DNA of 34,872 nt, taken from assembly GCA_025449475.1 (NCBI GenBank), contig JANWJM010000050.1, positions 1-34,872 on the forward strand, given 5' to 3'. Below, piece after piece: positions 7,555 through 18,425 of this stretch; within the stretch, counting starts at the first letter, position 1, and the number at the start of each line of letters is the position of its first letter. The translations under genes and the position numbers were made by a program. The DNA comes from Thermoactinomycetaceae bacterium (lineage in GTDB: Bacteria; Bacillota; Bacilli; Thermoactinomycetales; Thermoactinomycetaceae). The notes beneath the pieces are model-generated. The model saw only the letters and a program-made list of their open reading frames with translations. It was not told the DNA's origin and did no database searches.

Positions 7555-8454
7555 ATTGAGTGAAGGTTGCGGATTCACTTTGGTGCCATCGACCTTGACC
7601 AGTTCTTGAAACTCTTTTAACAGTTTTTTCATCACGGGTCCTGGTTTCCCATTCCCGATCTTGCGTCCATCCACTTCTACCACTGGAATAACCTCTGCCG
7701 CAGTGCCTGTTAAAATCACCTCATCAGCTGTATACACATCATGTAGAGTAAAAGGCACTTCCTTCACTTCAATCTTTAACTTATTCGCTAAATCAATGAT
7801 GGCTTGTCTTGTAATCCCACTCAATGCTCCAATATACGTAGGCGGGGTGATAAGAATTCCATTTTTGACTAAAAAGATATTATCTCCAGTTGCCTCCGCT
7901 ACATAACCCTCTGCGTTGAGCATTAACGCCTCTACCATTCCCGCTTGCTTTGCTTCTATTTTGGCCAAGATATTGTTAAGATAGTTGAGCGATTTTATTT
8001 TGGGGTCTAATGCTGTTGGGAGATTTCGACGTGTTGAAGCCGTGATGATCGGCAACCCGTTCTCATACAATTCTTTTGGATAAAGACTGACTTGATCCAC
8101 AATAATGATCACATTAGGATGCGGACAACGGTCGGGATCAAGCCCCAATCCTCCCTCGCCTCGAGAAACAATCAAGCGTATATAGGCATTCTCTAGGTTA
8201 TTTTTTCGGATGGTCTCAATGATATGTTGTTCCAATTCATCGATGTCATAAGGAACCCTTAAACAAATGGTTCGAGCTGAATCATACAGCCGATCGAGAT
8301 GCTCGCGGCAACGAAAGATATTGCCCTCATACACACGGATTCCCTCAAATACACCATCCCCGTACAAAAACCCATGATCAAATACTGAAACGGTTGCTTC
8401 TTCCTTTGTTTTAAATTCTCCATTAATAAAAATAAATTGCTTTGATGTAGCCAA
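7552..8454 (-). CDS. ilvE: Branched-chain amino acid aminotransferase
   Basis: The 300-aa product is a fold-type IV PLP aminotransferase. The N-terminal SVFDHGFLYGDGVFEGIR, the PLP lysine in PKIKSLNYLNN (Lys154), EATGDNIF and LTGTAAEVIPV are typical of IlvE, which interconverts Leu, Ile and Val with their 2-oxo acids. A D-amino-acid transaminase is less likely given the context. The start appears to be a TTG at 8454 with AAAGGAG 12 bases upstream, a long spacing; the codon before it is ATT, closer to the ideal distance, and could also serve. It is the last gene of the pheB-thrC-thrB-pheA-ilvE run, 37 bases after pheA. No T-box or attenuator fits in that gap. Confidence 0.92.
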   Translation of the reverse strand: MATSKQFIFINGEFKTKEEATVSVFDHGFLYGDGVFEGIRVYEGNIFRCREHLDRLYDSARTICLRVPYDIDELEQHIIETIRKNNLENAYIRLIVSRGEGGLGLDPDRCPHPNVIIIVDQVSLYPKELYENGLPIITASTRRNLPTALDPKIKSLNYLNNILAKIEAKQAGMVEALMLNAEGYVAEATGDNIFLVKNGILITPPTYIGALSGITRQAIIDLANKLKIEVKEVPFTLHDVYTADEVILTGTAAEVIPVVEVDGRKIGNGKPGPVMKKLLKEFQELVKVDGTKVNPQPSLN

Positions 8455-8491
8455 AATGGAAGCACACTCCTTTTACCTGACGATGTCCGAT

Positions 8492-9373
8492 TTACAATTC
8501 TACTTTTTTACTCGGCTCTTTTCGATAACATGGATACGATCCTAACAGCCGAACTGTACAACCCAATGCTTTTAATTCAGCTAAAGTTCCTTTCATTAAT
8601 ACATGATCTGCCGAAATCTCTGCATCTATAATAAAATAATAATTCCCCAACCCTGTTTTCGTTGGGCGCGACTCAATACGCGATAGATTAATTTTTCGCC
8701 ATGCAAATGTCGCTAACACTTGATGCAATGCTCCCGGATAATCCGATGGGAGTGTAACCAGTATCGTTGATTTATAGCGCAATTCCTTTTGATCCCTAAA
8801 GGAAATGGGTCTTTTTCCAATTGCAATAAAGCGAGTGAAATTATTTTCATGATCCTGAATATCTGTCTTCAATACATGCAAACCATGTTTTTTCGCTGCT
8901 TGCTGTGTCCCGATTGCTAACCATGCCTCATGTGAATGTTCCTGTAACAATTGAGCCGCTTTGGCTGTACTATCCGTATAGACCAATCTTGCTTGCGGAT
9001 ATTTGTCACGTAAAAACATTTGGCATTGTGCAATCGCCTGTGGATGTGATAAAACCTGCTTAAAATCTGACGCAGGATAGTCAGCATGATTGGGATGAAC
9101 AACTAAACATTGTGTGATGGGGTAGATTAATTCACCTACAATCGGACTATCAATGCGATGAATCAACCAATCGATTGTCGAATTGACAGAACCTTCGATT
9201 GTATTTTCGACGGGTACAACTCCATAATCCGAAATTCCCTGTTCTACTGAGACTAATACATCTGGAATGGTTGGATACGGAATAAATTCAGCTTTTGGAT
9301 TGGAAAAAAGAAGCTGAGTAGCTTCTTGTGAAAACGTTCCTACTGGACCCAAATAGGCAATGGTTTCTATCAT
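8492..9373 (-). CDS. pheA: Prephenate dehydratase
   Basis: This enzyme converts prephenate to phenylpyruvate in phenylalanine synthesis. The 293-aa protein starts with YLGPVGTFSQEA, carries the catalytic Thr-Arg-Phe motif (NNFTRFIAIG) and ends in an ACT domain with the ESRP motif (SRIESRPTKTGLGNYYF), which senses Phe and gives feedback inhibition in relatives. Length is normal for the monofunctional Bacillus-type enzyme without a chorismate mutase domain. The ATG at 9373 follows AGGGATCA. Only six bases separate it from thrB. In B. subtilis pheA directly follows pheB; here thrC and thrB lie between them. Confidence 0.96.
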   Translation of the reverse strand: MIETIAYLGPVGTFSQEATQLLFSNPKAEFIPYPTIPDVLVSVEQGISDYGVVPVENTIEGSVNSTIDWLIHRIDSPIVGELIYPITQCLVVHPNHADYPASDFKQVLSHPQAIAQCQMFLRDKYPQARLVYTDSTAKAAQLLQEHSHEAWLAIGTQQAAKKHGLHVLKTDIQDHENNFTRFIAIGKRPISFRDQKELRYKSTILVTLPSDYPGALHQVLATFAWRKINLSRIESRPTKTGLGNYYFIIDAEISADHVLMKGTLAELKALGCTVRLLGSYPCYRKEPSKKVEL

Positions 9374-9379
9374 TGATCC

Positions 9380-10339
9380 CTAGACTCCTATCATATTTCC
9401 AACGAATGTACTACATTTTTTCTCAGCTGTCAATTGAACAACTGCCCCTTCCTTTACAGGTTCAAAAGCAACCATCTCCATCTGCACATCCAATGTTGAA
9501 AACAACCGATGAAAATAAGATTGCAACTGTTCCATATCTTTTACAAATGCAATTAATGTCGGACCAGCTCCGCTTAATGCGACTCCCCAAGCCCCATTAT
9601 GATGAGCTTCGGCTAGAGACTCTTTTAATCCTGGAACTAAATTTTGACGATAGGGTTGATGCCAACGATCTTTCATGGCGACTGATAATAAATCCCATTT
9701 CTTTGATATTAATGCTGCCGTCAACAAATTCGCGCGACTACTGGATAAAATGGCTTCTTCCCGTGTATAGGAAGTGGGTAATACTTCTCTGGCCTTTTTG
9801 GTAAACAGCACTTGATCAGGAATCACCGCCAAAATGGGAACATCGGGTGGATCACATGTAAAAACAGTCGCTTTTTCCCCATCCCATGAACCAATGGTAA
9901 CCCCTCCAAACAATGAAGGTCCAACATTATCGGGATGTCCTTCCCATCTGGTCGCTCGTTGGAACAACTCATCGGTATTCCATGGATTTCCCATTATATG
10001 GTTTGCTGCGATGAATCCCCCGACAATCGCTGCCGCACTGCTTCCAAGACCCCGAGTTAATGGAATATAGTTTTTAATGCTTAAATGAAACGTTGGAAAC
10101 GAATAATGGTTTTCAGCAAAAGCTTTTTTCATGACTTGGATAATTAAATTATTATGATCAAGCGGTATATTTTGTTCATACCGATCTTCATTATAAAGGG
10201 TAATCTCTAATTTGTCAGAAGGAAAGAAATTCAAATATAGATATCGATTGAGAGCCATTCCAATCGAATCAAAACCGGGTCCTAAATTTGCCGTGCTGCA
10301 GGGAACTTTTACTACAAACGCCTCTTTGATGGAATTCAT
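9380..10339 (-). CDS. thrB: Homoserine kinase
   Basis: The 319-aa GHMP-family kinase phosphorylates homoserine in threonine synthesis. Visible motifs are the N-terminal [15 protein letters not shown], the ATP-binding loop [12 protein letters not shown] and the C-terminal [14 protein letters not shown]. Its ATG at 10339 overlaps the thrC stop by four bases (ATGA), so translation is probably coupled. No homoserine dehydrogenase (hom) gene is in the window, although hom, thrC and thrB are often adjacent in Bacillales. Confidence 0.96.
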   Translation of the reverse strand: MNSIKEAFVVKVPCSTANLGPGFDSIGMALNRYLYLNFFPSDKLEITLYNEDRYEQNIPLDHNNLIIQVMKKAFAENHYSFPTFHLSIKNYIPLTRGLGSSAAAIVGGFIAANHIMGNPWNTDELFQRATRWEGHPDNVGPSLFGGVTIGSWDGEKATVFTCDPPDVPILAVIPDQVLFTKKAREVLPTSYTREEAILSSSRANLLTAALISKKWDLLSVAMKDRWHQPYRQNLVPGLKESLAEAHHNGAWGVALSGAGPTLIAFVKDMEQLQSYFHRLFSTLDVQMEMVAFEPVKEGAVVQLTAEKKCSTFVGNMIGV

Positions 10340-11388
10340 GTCATCACTGCCTTTTCCAATGCACGTCGCTCACATGGAACCACTTGTGGTTTGACTTGAC
10401 TATGCTCCATTGCAGTCTGCGGATCTTTCAATCCATTGCCCGTTAAGACACATACAACTTTTGCACCCGGTGTTACTCTGCCCCATTCACTCATTTTTAT
10501 CACCCCAGCCAGTGAAGCAGCTGATCCTGGTTCAGCAAAAATCCCTTCTGTGCTTGCCATCTTTCGATAAGCATGTAAAATCTCCTCATCCGATACACTT
10601 TGGATCATTCCTTCAGACTCATCAGCAGCTTGTACAGCTGATTTCCAACTTGCCGGATTACCGATGCGAATGGCAGTCGCAATTGTTTCCGGTTTTAAAA
10701 TGGGATGCCCTTGAACGATTGCCGCAGCTCCTTCGGCTTCAAACCCCCACATTCGAGGAAGTTTGTGGATTTTCTCGTGCTGGTAGTACTCGTTAAAACC
10801 TTTCCAATAGGCTGTGATATTTCCTGCATTTCCAACAGGTAAAGCCAAAATATCAGGTGCTTCTCCCAGTTGATCACATATTTCAAAAGCTGCAGTTTTC
10901 TGCCCTTCAATTCGATAGGGATTGATCGAATTCACCAATGTGATAGGATTCTCTTCAGCGAGCTCTCTCGCCATCTCTAAGGCTTGATCAAAGTTTCCTT
11001 CGATGGCAAGAATCTCTGCTCCGGCCATCGTAGCCTGTGAAAGTTTCCCCATTGCCACATAACCATTTGGGACAACCACCACACAGCGTATCCCTACTTT
11101 AGCGGCATAAGCTGCGGCTGATGCTGACGTGTTTCCTGTTGACGCACACATCACTACTTGACTTCCTTCTTCGATCGCTTTGGCAATGGCTACGACCATT
11201 CCGCGATCTTTAAAGGAACCTGTAGGATTGGCCCCTTCCCATTTAAAGTAAAGTTCGAGATCGAGTTCATTTGATAAGTGCTCTGCAAAGATCAATGGAG
11301 TCTCCCCTTCATAAAGGGTAATCCGCGGAGTTCGATCCGTAATGGGTAAATATGTAGAGTATCGTTCTAGGATTCCTTTTCTCATCAT
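10336..11388 (-). CDS. thrC: Threonine synthase
   Basis: The 350-aa fold-type II PLP enzyme converts O-phosphohomoserine to threonine. TGSFKDRGM holds the PLP lysine, and [18 protein letters not shown] and LPVGNAGN are the phosphate-binding segments of the short Bacillus-type ThrC. Two consecutive ATG codons open the frame (11388 and 11385); GGAG stands five and eight bases before them, so the second may be used. It overlaps thrB by four bases and lies 32 bases downstream of pheB. Confidence 0.96.
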   Translation of the reverse strand: MMRKGILERYSTYLPITDRTPRITLYEGETPLIFAEHLSNELDLELYFKWEGANPTGSFKDRGMVVAIAKAIEEGSQVVMCASTGNTSASAAAYAAKVGIRCVVVVPNGYVAMGKLSQATMAGAEILAIEGNFDQALEMARELAEENPITLVNSINPYRIEGQKTAAFEICDQLGEAPDILALPVGNAGNITAYWKGFNEYYQHEKIHKLPRMWGFEAEGAAAIVQGHPILKPETIATAIRIGNPASWKSAVQAADESEGMIQSVSDEEILHAYRKMASTEGIFAEPGSAASLAGVIKMSEWGRVTPGAKVVCVLTGNGLKDPQTAMEHSQVKPQVVPCERRALEKAVMT

Positions 11389-11420
11389 CTACGCTCCTTC
11401 AGCTTTTCTACTCGCATCCA

Positions 11421-11867
11421 TTAATCTTCACTTCCTACAACAACTGTTCGTGAAACGCCATCCAATTTTTTTAAGTTGTCTATCACTCGATTGACATTCT
11501 GTTTCATATGTGTTGCATCGACAGACATGGATACGGTTGCTTCACCTTGAAGAGGAATGGTTTGATTGATCGTTAACACATTTGCACCCTCATTCGCTAA
11601 AAAACGAAGAACATTTGATAAAACGCCTGCACGGTGTTCTAACAGCATGGAGATTGTGATGATCTTTTTGCCATCCATAATACTAAAGGGAAAAACGGAA
11701 TCTTTATACTTATAAAAAGAACTACGACTGATGCCCACTTGTAAAACTGCCTCTTGGACGGTTGTCACTTCCCCCGACTCAAGCAACTTCTTCGCCTGTA
11801 AAGTTCGTTGAATCGCATCTGGAAGCACATGTCGTTGTACCAATACAAATTCATCATCCATCTTCAC
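11421..11867 (-). CDS. pheB: ACT domain-containing protein PheB (UPF0735)
   Basis: The 148-aa protein has an N-terminal helix-turn-helix-like part (VTTVQEAVLQVGISRSSFYKYKD) and a C-terminal ACT domain (ISMLLEHRAGVLSNVLRFLA). This matches the UPF0735/PheB family that accompanies pheA in Bacillales, with a suspected but unproven regulatory role in aromatic amino acid synthesis. It heads the amino-acid operon. The start is probably the GTG at 11867, six bases after GGAGG; the ATG two codons later lies too far from that site. Its position in front of thrC/thrB here suggests it may respond to, or be expressed for, more than phenylalanine; that is inference. Confidence 0.9.
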   Translation of the reverse strand: MKMDDEFVLVQRHVLPDAIQRTLQAKKLLESGEVTTVQEAVLQVGISRSSFYKYKDSVFPFSIMDGKKIITISMLLEHRAGVLSNVLRFLANEGANVLTINQTIPLQGEATVSMSVDATHMKQNVNRVIDNLKKLDGVSRTVVVGSED

Positions 11868-11909
11868 AATCGTCCTCCACAGAAAAACAAATGTGTCATT
11901 TATGCGGAC

Positions 11910-11938
11910 ATTTTACCTTGAAACATCTAAAAAAGCAA
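11910..11938 (-). promoter_or_regulatory. Promoter of the pheB-thrC-thrB-pheA-ilvE operon
   Basis: On the minus strand TTGCTT and TAAAAT are separated by exactly 17 bases, some 40 bases upstream of the pheB start. The -10 box matches consensus at five of six positions, the -35 box at three. No riboswitch or T-box leader is visible in the short leader. Confidence 0.5.
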
Positions 11939-12013
11939 GAGGGAGGTTTTATATATAAAAAAATGTTAAAATATAAGCCGACCATCAAAATGTAGAAGGG
12001 ATAGGTGAAACAA

Positions 12014-12484
12014 ATGGTCTCTGTATTATTTGTTTGTTTGGGAAATATTTGTCGTTCTCCGATGGCAGAAGCCGTATTTCGGCATTATGTACAACAAGAA
12101 GGGTTAAGTGATAAAATCCAGATTGACTCCGCTGGAACCTATCACGGACATGTTGGACAACCCCCTCATCATGGAACGCAACAGGTATTAAAGGAAAATC
12201 AGATCAACTATGATGGGATTACCGCTCGAGAGGTGCAAAAAGAAGATTTGGAACGGTATACGTACGTTATCGCAATGGATGATCAAAATATTCGCGATCT
12301 TACAAGGTTGGTGGATAACCGAATTCCAACCATCCATCGCTTTGTTGATTTTATTCCGAATACGACTTATCAAGGAGTGCCGGATCCATACTACACCGGT
12401 GATTTTCAAGAGACGTATCAATTAATTACTGCAGGTTGTCAACATTTATTAGCAACCATCAAAAATGAACAAGGATGGAATTAA
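12014..12484 (+). CDS. Low-molecular-weight protein-tyrosine/arginine phosphatase family protein
   Basis: The 156-aa product begins VSVLFVCLGNICRSPMAEAVF, containing the CX5R active-site loop (Cys8) of LMW phosphatases, and has the general-acid segment VPDPYY near the C-terminus. In Bacillales such proteins act on phosphotyrosine (YfkJ type) or phosphoarginine (YwlE type). The residue after the first Cys-Leu-Gly-Asn is Ile, while YwlE has a characteristic Thr in that loop, so a tyrosine phosphatase fits better. The frame opens with a GTG at 12005, but the ATG at 12014 behind AGGTGA is preferred. It stands alone, between the divergent pheB operon and convergent obg, and its last codons lie in the obg terminator. 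Confidence 0.9.
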   Translation: MVSVLFVCLGNICRSPMAEAVFRHYVQQEGLSDKIQIDSAGTYHGHVGQPPHHGTQQVLKENQINYDGITAREVQKEDLERYTYVIAMDDQNIRDLTRLVDNRIPTIHRFVDFIPNTTYQGVPDPYYTGDFQETYQLITAGCQHLLATIKNEQGWN

Positions 12485-12506
12485 AAAAGACCACAAAAAG
12501 TGGTCT
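12483..12506 (-). terminator. Rho-independent terminator of obg, touching the phosphatase stop codon
   Basis: Read on the minus strand, AGACCAC-TTTTT-GTGGTCT is followed by TTTTTT. It lies 13 bases after the obg stop, and its T-run reaches the TAA of the convergent phosphatase gene. On the plus strand the stem has no T-run. Confidence 0.85.
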
Positions 12507-12519
12507 CATCCTCTCCAGA

Positions 12520-14615
<2,096 letters not shown>

Positions 14616-14663
14616 AATTCGGATAATTCCCCAAATCTTTCTATGATATTTTACCCGCTTTTG

Positions 14664-14702
14664 AAAAAAATGAAAACCCTAGCAATTTTTGCTAGGGTTT
14701 TC
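14664..14702 (-). terminator. Strong rho-independent terminator of the rplU-prp-rpmA operon
   Basis: GAAAACCCTAGCAA and TTGCTAGGGTTTTC form a perfect 14-bp stem with a 3-base loop, followed on the minus strand by seven T. It lies 11 bases after the rpmA stop and isolates the ribosomal genes from spo0B-obg downstream. Confidence 0.93.
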
Positions 14703-14713
14703 ATTTATCACTA

Positions 14714-15034
14714 CTATTTTTGTACAACAGCTACCTCTTGTTTAGATTCTGAAGCAACGACAGGATAAACGCTTACGCGTTTTTTTCCACGGCCAAAGCG
14801 TTCAAAGCTAACCACGCCATCAATTTTGGCGAAGAGTGTATCATCTCCACCTTTTCCAACATTCAATCCTGGATGAATCTTAGTTCCACGTTGACGAACT
14901 AAGATATTCCCAGCAGGCACGAATTGTCCATCGCCACGTTTTACACCCAAACGTTTCGAGTGACTATCGCGACCGTTTTTAGTAGATCCTACCCCTTTTT
15001 TCGATGCAAAAAATTGCAGATCCATTTTCAACAT
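14714..15034 (-). CDS. rpmA: 50S ribosomal protein L27 with cleavable N-terminal extension
   Basis: The 106-aa product starts [21 protein letters not shown]. Firmicute L27 carries this short extension, which the Prp protease removes after the FFA segment so that the mature N-terminus can reach the peptidyl-transferase centre. The ORF opens at 15043, but the ATG at 15034 sits eight bases after AAGGGG and gives the canonical start. The C-terminus is about 12 residues longer than in B. subtilis (ending in an EVAVVQK tail). The gene encoding its processing protease lies immediately upstream. Confidence 0.96.
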   Translation of the reverse strand: MLKMDLQFFASKKGVGSTKNGRDSHSKRLGVKRGDGQFVPAGNILVRQRGTKIHPGLNVGKGGDDTLFAKIDGVVSFERFGRGKKRVSVYPVVASESKQEVAVVQK

Positions 15035-15039
15035 CTTTC

Positions 15040-15378
15040 TCACCCCTTTGTCAAATCGTTGATTTGCACATATTGTGGATACTCATTCGCCACATCTGAT
15101 AATGCCACCACCATCGCCTCCATCAATAATACAACCTTTGCCCGGACATCCTCATCCGTATCCTCTGGAAGGCGACAGTCAAGCCAACCTGGATTAGACG
15201 GGTCAGATACGATTTGTACCCCTATGAGTTTCTCGATCGCGTTTATGATTCCAATGGAAATCCCCGAGACTGCAGCACAAACGATATCTTTCCCATGTTC
15301 ATCATAATTGGCATGTCCTTGGATGGTCACACGCTGAAGCAGGTTTTGCTGATCCCGTTGGATGGTAATTGTAATCAT
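15040..15378 (-). CDS. prp: Ribosomal-processing cysteine protease Prp
   Basis: The 112-aa product is the YsxB/Prp family protease that cleaves the L27 N-terminal extension. The catalytic pair is present: His in [11 protein letters not shown] and Cys in KDIVCAAVS. The ATG at 15378 overlaps the rplU stop by four bases, and its own stop is five bases before the L27 start, giving the conserved rplU-prp-rpmA order. Cytoplasmic, probably acting before or during 50S assembly. Confidence 0.95.
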   Translation of the reverse strand: MITITIQRDQQNLLQRVTIQGHANYDEHGKDIVCAAVSGISIGIINAIEKLIGVQIVSDPSNPGWLDCRLPEDTDEDVRAKVVLLMEAMVVALSDVANEYPQYVQINDLTKG

Positions 15379-15689
15379 GTAAGCTCAATATTTTCAATCA
15401 ATACTTGTGTGAATGGCTGACGGTGACCCTTTTTCCGTTTATAATTCTTTTTTGGTTTATATTTGAAAACAATGATTTTCTTTCCGCGCCCATGCTTCAC
15501 TACTTTTCCAGTAACCTTAGCTCCTTGTACATAAGGAGTGCCTATTTTCACTTCACCATCTTGATTCACAAGCAATACTTTCTCAAAAGTAATGGATTCG
15601 CCCTCTTCTTGAGGGAGTTTTTCAACGGAAAGTACTTGGTCTTTTTCCACTCGGTATTGCTTGCCACCCGTCTCGATTAATGCGTACAT
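15375..15689 (-). CDS. rplU: 50S ribosomal protein L21
   Basis: The 104-aa product starts [18 protein letters not shown] and ends with [14 protein letters not shown], the standard bL21 sequence, binding 23S rRNA. ATG at 15689 follows GGAGGAG. It is the first gene of the rplU-prp-rpmA operon with its own sigma-A promoter and leader. Confidence 0.98.
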   Translation of the reverse strand: MYALIETGGKQYRVEKDQVLSVEKLPQEEGESITFEKVLLVNQDGEVKIGTPYVQGAKVTGKVVKHGRGKKIIVFKYKPKKNYKRKKGHRQPFTQVLIENIELT

Positions 15690-15785
15690 TTTTCTCCTCC
15701 TATAATAGAGACTCGCCGAAACAGGAAAGGAGAACCCTCTTTTCCACCCTGATTCGTGCGGTACAATCTTTACGTTTTTGACACA
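15690..15785 (-). ncRNA. Probable L21 leader RNA (rplU 5' UTR)
   Basis: About 95 bases separate the predicted transcript start from rplU. The leader contains CCGCACGAATCAGGGTGG, which looks like the conserved part of the Rfam L21 leader of Bacillales, and a hairpin GGAAAAGAG-GGTT-CTCCTTTCC (8 of 9 pairs, 15724-15745) shortly before the ribosome-binding site. Binding of L21 to such leaders is thought to give autoregulation. I recognise the motif from memory; a covariance-model search would settle it. Confidence 0.55.
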
Positions 15786-15791
15786 TCGGGT

Positions 15792-15820
15792 ATTTTAACA
15801 AAAAACTAAGGATTTGTCAA
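15792..15820 (-). promoter_or_regulatory. Consensus sigma-A promoter of rplU-prp-rpmA
   Basis: On the minus strand a perfect TTGACA and TAAAAT are 17 bases apart. This is the best sigma-A promoter in the window, as expected for ribosomal genes. The -35 box lies just after the spoIVFB stop codon. Confidence 0.85.
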
Positions 15821-15824
15821 AAAT

Positions 15825-16688
15825 CTATCGAACAAACTCCTTCATTTGGTACCATTCCCGGTTAAAGTAGGATTGAAGCATTTTTTCTTCCGGTAGCAAC
15901 CCCATAACTTTTCCTTGTGAATCCATCACTTCGAGGACATGGTAGCGATCGCGATACCACTTTTTAATTACGTTGGGCAAATGTTCATTTTTTGATACGG
16001 AGATCTTATATAAAGGGACGGATTCTGGAATGCCATGATGCAAGCGGTGGAGTAGAAAACGCAAAAATTGAAACCTTTGTCTTTTGATGAAATGGATATT
16101 AGATAGAAATAAAAATAAACCAATGCAAAGAAGGGGTAGATGAACCCGAATGCCAGGTATCACAACCGAAAGGAGGACGAGACCGAACGACAGAAATAAA
16201 CTGAACCAACAAGTATATAAAATACAGCTACGGTACGGAATCCAATAACTTAAAAGCGATTGCAAAATTCGACCGCCATCCAATGGATAAATCGGCAACA
16301 GATTAAAAGTTGCAATGATCATATTTCCCTTGATAAAGTACTCGGTCCACTCTTGATTCCACCAACCCAACAAATAAAAAAGATAACTAAGTAAAATCAT
16401 CCAGATGTGGTGGAACGGACCTGCCAAGGCAACAACGATTTCTTCCTTAACACTTGTATTTCCCCATTCATCCATGATGGCGACTCCCCCAAAAGGAAGA
16501 AGCTCAATTTTACGAATGGTCCAACCATATGACCAAGCGGCAGTCACATGCCCCATTTCATGAATAATTACCAAGACAAATAAAGTCATGATTTCCGTAA
16601 AATAACCCGTCCAGACAGAAAGACTAATGATCCCCCAAAAAAGAGGATGAATCTTGATTGGGATTCCTTGCCACGGATACTTAGTCAA
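15825..16688 (-). CDS. spoIVFB: Stage IV sporulation protein FB, site-2-type metalloprotease
   Basis: The 287-aa membrane protease of the M50 family cleaves pro-sigma-K in the mother cell. It has the zinc motif HEMGH (His43, His47) in a membrane segment, the third ligand in NLLPIYPLDGGR, about six hydrophobic segments, and a C-terminal CBS-like cytosolic part. The start is a TTG at 16688, inside the last codons of spoIVFA (8-base overlap), with GAAGTGAT five bases upstream, so its synthesis is coupled to its inhibitor/partner SpoIVFA. Confidence 0.93.
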   Translation of the reverse strand: MTKYPWQGIPIKIHPLFWGIISLSVWTGYFTEIMTLFVLVIIHEMGHVTAAWSYGWTIRKIELLPFGGVAIMDEWGNTSVKEEIVVALAGPFHHIWMILLSYLFYLLGWWNQEWTEYFIKGNMIIATFNLLPIYPLDGGRILQSLLSYWIPYRSCILYTCWFSLFLSFGLVLLSVVIPGIRVHLPLLCIGLFLFLSNIHFIKRQRFQFLRFLLHRLHHGIPESVPLYKISVSKNEHLPNVIKKWYRDRYHVLEVMDSQGKVMGLLPEEKMLQSYFNREWYQMKEFVR

Positions 16689-17427
16689 AGGGAATCACTT
16701 CAGTGGGATTGATAAATTTTCCGTTTTGCTGCAACGCAACATATACCAACGATTGCCCCGATTTCAAACCAGCAACCCCTATTGGTTCACCTTTTTTCAC
16801 TTGTTGTTTTGTGCTGACATCATAGGAGTCCAACAAACTTAACCAAGTGCGTTTCCCATCTTCATGCTGTAAGATCACTGTGCGTCCGATTCCTTCTTTC
16901 TCCCCTACAAAAATCACCCTCCCATTGGCTGGAGCCACCACTTTTGCATCTTGGGGGGTTCGTATGACCACTCCATTGCGCTTTTCGTTAAAAGGAAGAA
17001 CGATTTTACCGGCGACAGGAGAAATCCAGATAGATGATTGTTTCTCTTCTGGGCGAAAGGCGGGAAGAATGGTTGGGTTTGTTCCAATATTCTCTTGATA
17101 CCAAGCGGTCATCTCTTCAAAATGAAAGGAGCGACTCATCACTTCAGTCACAAATTCTTGTGCTTGATCACTGAGAGTTGAGTTATTCTGAAAGATCAGA
17201 TAGGTAACGACAAATAACATCAATGAAAGAATGGACTGGATGGTAAGTTTTCGTATCCATTTATGAGAGCTCCTCTTCTTCGATGATGGCGATTTCCAGA
17301 ATGCGGTTCCCTCAGGCAGTTCCCATTCTTTTGAAACTGGATATTCTGGATGGATCAACTGTCCTTGCTGGATCGACCGAATTTGTTGGGCGCGTCGCTT
17401 TTTTATATTTTGTCCCCACTCATACAT
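16681..17427 (-). CDS. spoIVFA: Stage IV sporulation protein FA (M23-like)
   Basis: The 248-aa protein has a cytosolic N-terminus, one membrane segment (about residues 62-82) and an extracytoplasmic M23/LytM-like domain (GKIVLPFNEKRNGVVIRTP through GVAGLKSGQSLVYVALQ). The zinc-binding His residues of active M23 enzymes are missing, as in known SpoIVFA, which holds SpoIVFB inactive with BofA and is cut by SpoIVB to release it. ATG at 17427 follows AAGGTGTGG. Operon with spoIVFB. Confidence 0.9.
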   Translation of the reverse strand: MYEWGQNIKKRRAQQIRSIQQGQLIHPEYPVSKEWELPEGTAFWKSPSSKKRSSHKWIRKLTIQSILSLMLFVVTYLIFQNNSTLSDQAQEFVTEVMSRSFHFEEMTAWYQENIGTNPTILPAFRPEEKQSSIWISPVAGKIVLPFNEKRNGVVIRTPQDAKVVAPANGRVIFVGEKEGIGRTVILQHEDGKRTWLSLLDSYDVSTKQQVKKGEPIGVAGLKSGQSLVYVALQQNGKFINPTEVIPFD

Positions 17428-17463
17428 CTCTTCACCACACCTTGTCCTACGTTCTTCTCTCTC

Positions 17464-17492
17464 AACATATGAGGAAGAAGGAGCAGATATTC
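17464..17492 (-). promoter_or_regulatory. Sigma-E-like promoter of spoIVFAB
   Basis: On the minus strand GAATATC and CATATGTT are separated by 14 bases, matching the spacing and much of the sequence of sigma-E promoters (mother cell). It lies about 40 bases upstream of the spoIVFA ATG. spoIVF is known to be sigma-E-dependent in B. subtilis. Confidence 0.6.
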
Positions 17493-17502
17493 ATCCGTTT
17501 TC

Positions 17503-17542
17503 GGACAAAATAAATAAGAGCACTCCCGTCATGAAAGTGCTC
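17503..17542 (-). terminator. Terminator of minC-minD
   Basis: On the minus strand GAGCACT and AGTGCTC pair around an 11-base loop, followed by a T-rich stretch (TTATTTATTTT). It lies 15 bases after the minD stop and separates it from the spoIVFAB promoter. Confidence 0.75.
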
Positions 17543-17556
17543 AACAGCGGAGATGC

Positions 17557-18348
17557 TTAAGCAAAGCCAAACCATTTTTTCATTCGTCGAAACATACTAA
17601 CTTCCCGATCCAATACGAGTAACGGAACCATCTCTCCCTGAATGCGTTTGGCGATATTCCGGTAAGCTTTTCCAGCGGGACTATTATCAAACGCGATCGG
17701 TTCACCCAAATTGCCAGCTCGTATCACTTGTTCATCATCTGGGACTATGCCCAACAAGTGAATCGCTAAGACAGCTACGACTTCATCTACATCCATCATC
17801 CCGCCATTTTTGGTCAGATGGCTTTTGATGCGATTAATAATCAGTTTAGGAGTTGGTAATTTTTCCTTTTCCAATAACCCAATGACACGATCCGCATCCC
17901 GAACAGCGGCATTTTCGGGCGTTGTGACTACGATTGCCTGATCTGCTCCCGCAGCAGCAATCTGGAAACCAAGCTCAATTCCTGCTGGTGAATCGATAAC
18001 CACATAGTCAAATTCATCTTTCAGCTCAGCAATAATTCTACGCAATTGATTCGATGTGATGGAAGATTTATCTTTGGTTTGAGCAGCCGCTAGGAGATAA
18101 AGATCATTACATCTTTTATCCTTAATTAATGCCTTTTTCAAATCACATCTCTCTTCAATCACATCAATAATATCATAGATAATTCGGTTTTCTAATCCCA
18201 TCAAAACATCAAGATTGCGCAATCCAATATCTGTATCCACAAGACAAACGCGCTTTCCACATAAGGCAAGAGCAGTGCCGATGTTAACGGAAGTTGTTGA
18301 TTTTCCAACCCCGCCCTTTCCCGATGTAACCACTATACTCTCTCCCAT
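17557..18348 (-). CDS. minD: Septum site-determining ATPase MinD
   Basis: The 263-aa deviant-Walker ATPase (GKGGVGKST near residue 10, LVDTDIGLRNLD, VVIDSPAG) recruits MinC to the membrane and blocks polar division. The C-terminus (MFRRMKKWFGFA) is the amphipathic membrane-targeting helix. The ORF extends to 18375, but the ATG at 18348 (MGESIVVTSG) has AAGGGTGGG upstream and matches the family N-terminus. It follows minC after 77 bases. Confidence 0.97.
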   Translation of the reverse strand: MGESIVVTSGKGGVGKSTTSVNIGTALALCGKRVCLVDTDIGLRNLDVLMGLENRIIYDIIDVIEERCDLKKALIKDKRCNDLYLLAAAQTKDKSSITSNQLRRIIAELKDEFDYVVIDSPAGIELGFQIAAAGADQAIVVTTPENAAVRDADRVIGLLEKEKLPTPKLIINRIKSHLTKNGGMMDVDEVVAVLAIHLLGIVPDDEQVIRAGNLGEPIAFDNSPAGKAYRNIAKRIQGEMVPLLVLDREVSMFRRMKKWFGFA

Positions 18349-18425
18349 TGTATCCCACCCTTCACTAAAAGACATAGCCTTCTAATCCTACCGTTTCTCT
18401 ATTCCATGAAAGTACGATGGACAGC

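Noticed and set aside
9328-9804. Plus-strand 158-aa ORF across pheA/thrB
   Set aside because: It is antisense to two clear enzymes and has no domain or ribosome-binding site of note.
11868-12013. T-box, riboswitch or leader peptide before the amino-acid operon
   Set aside because: The leader is too short and contains no T-box sequence, run of Phe/Thr codons or alternative hairpins.
11939-12013. Promoter for the phosphatase gene on the plus strand
   Set aside because: The region is AT-rich with several -10-like hexamers (TATATA, TAAAAT), but none has a convincing -35 at 16-18 bases, so no site is called.
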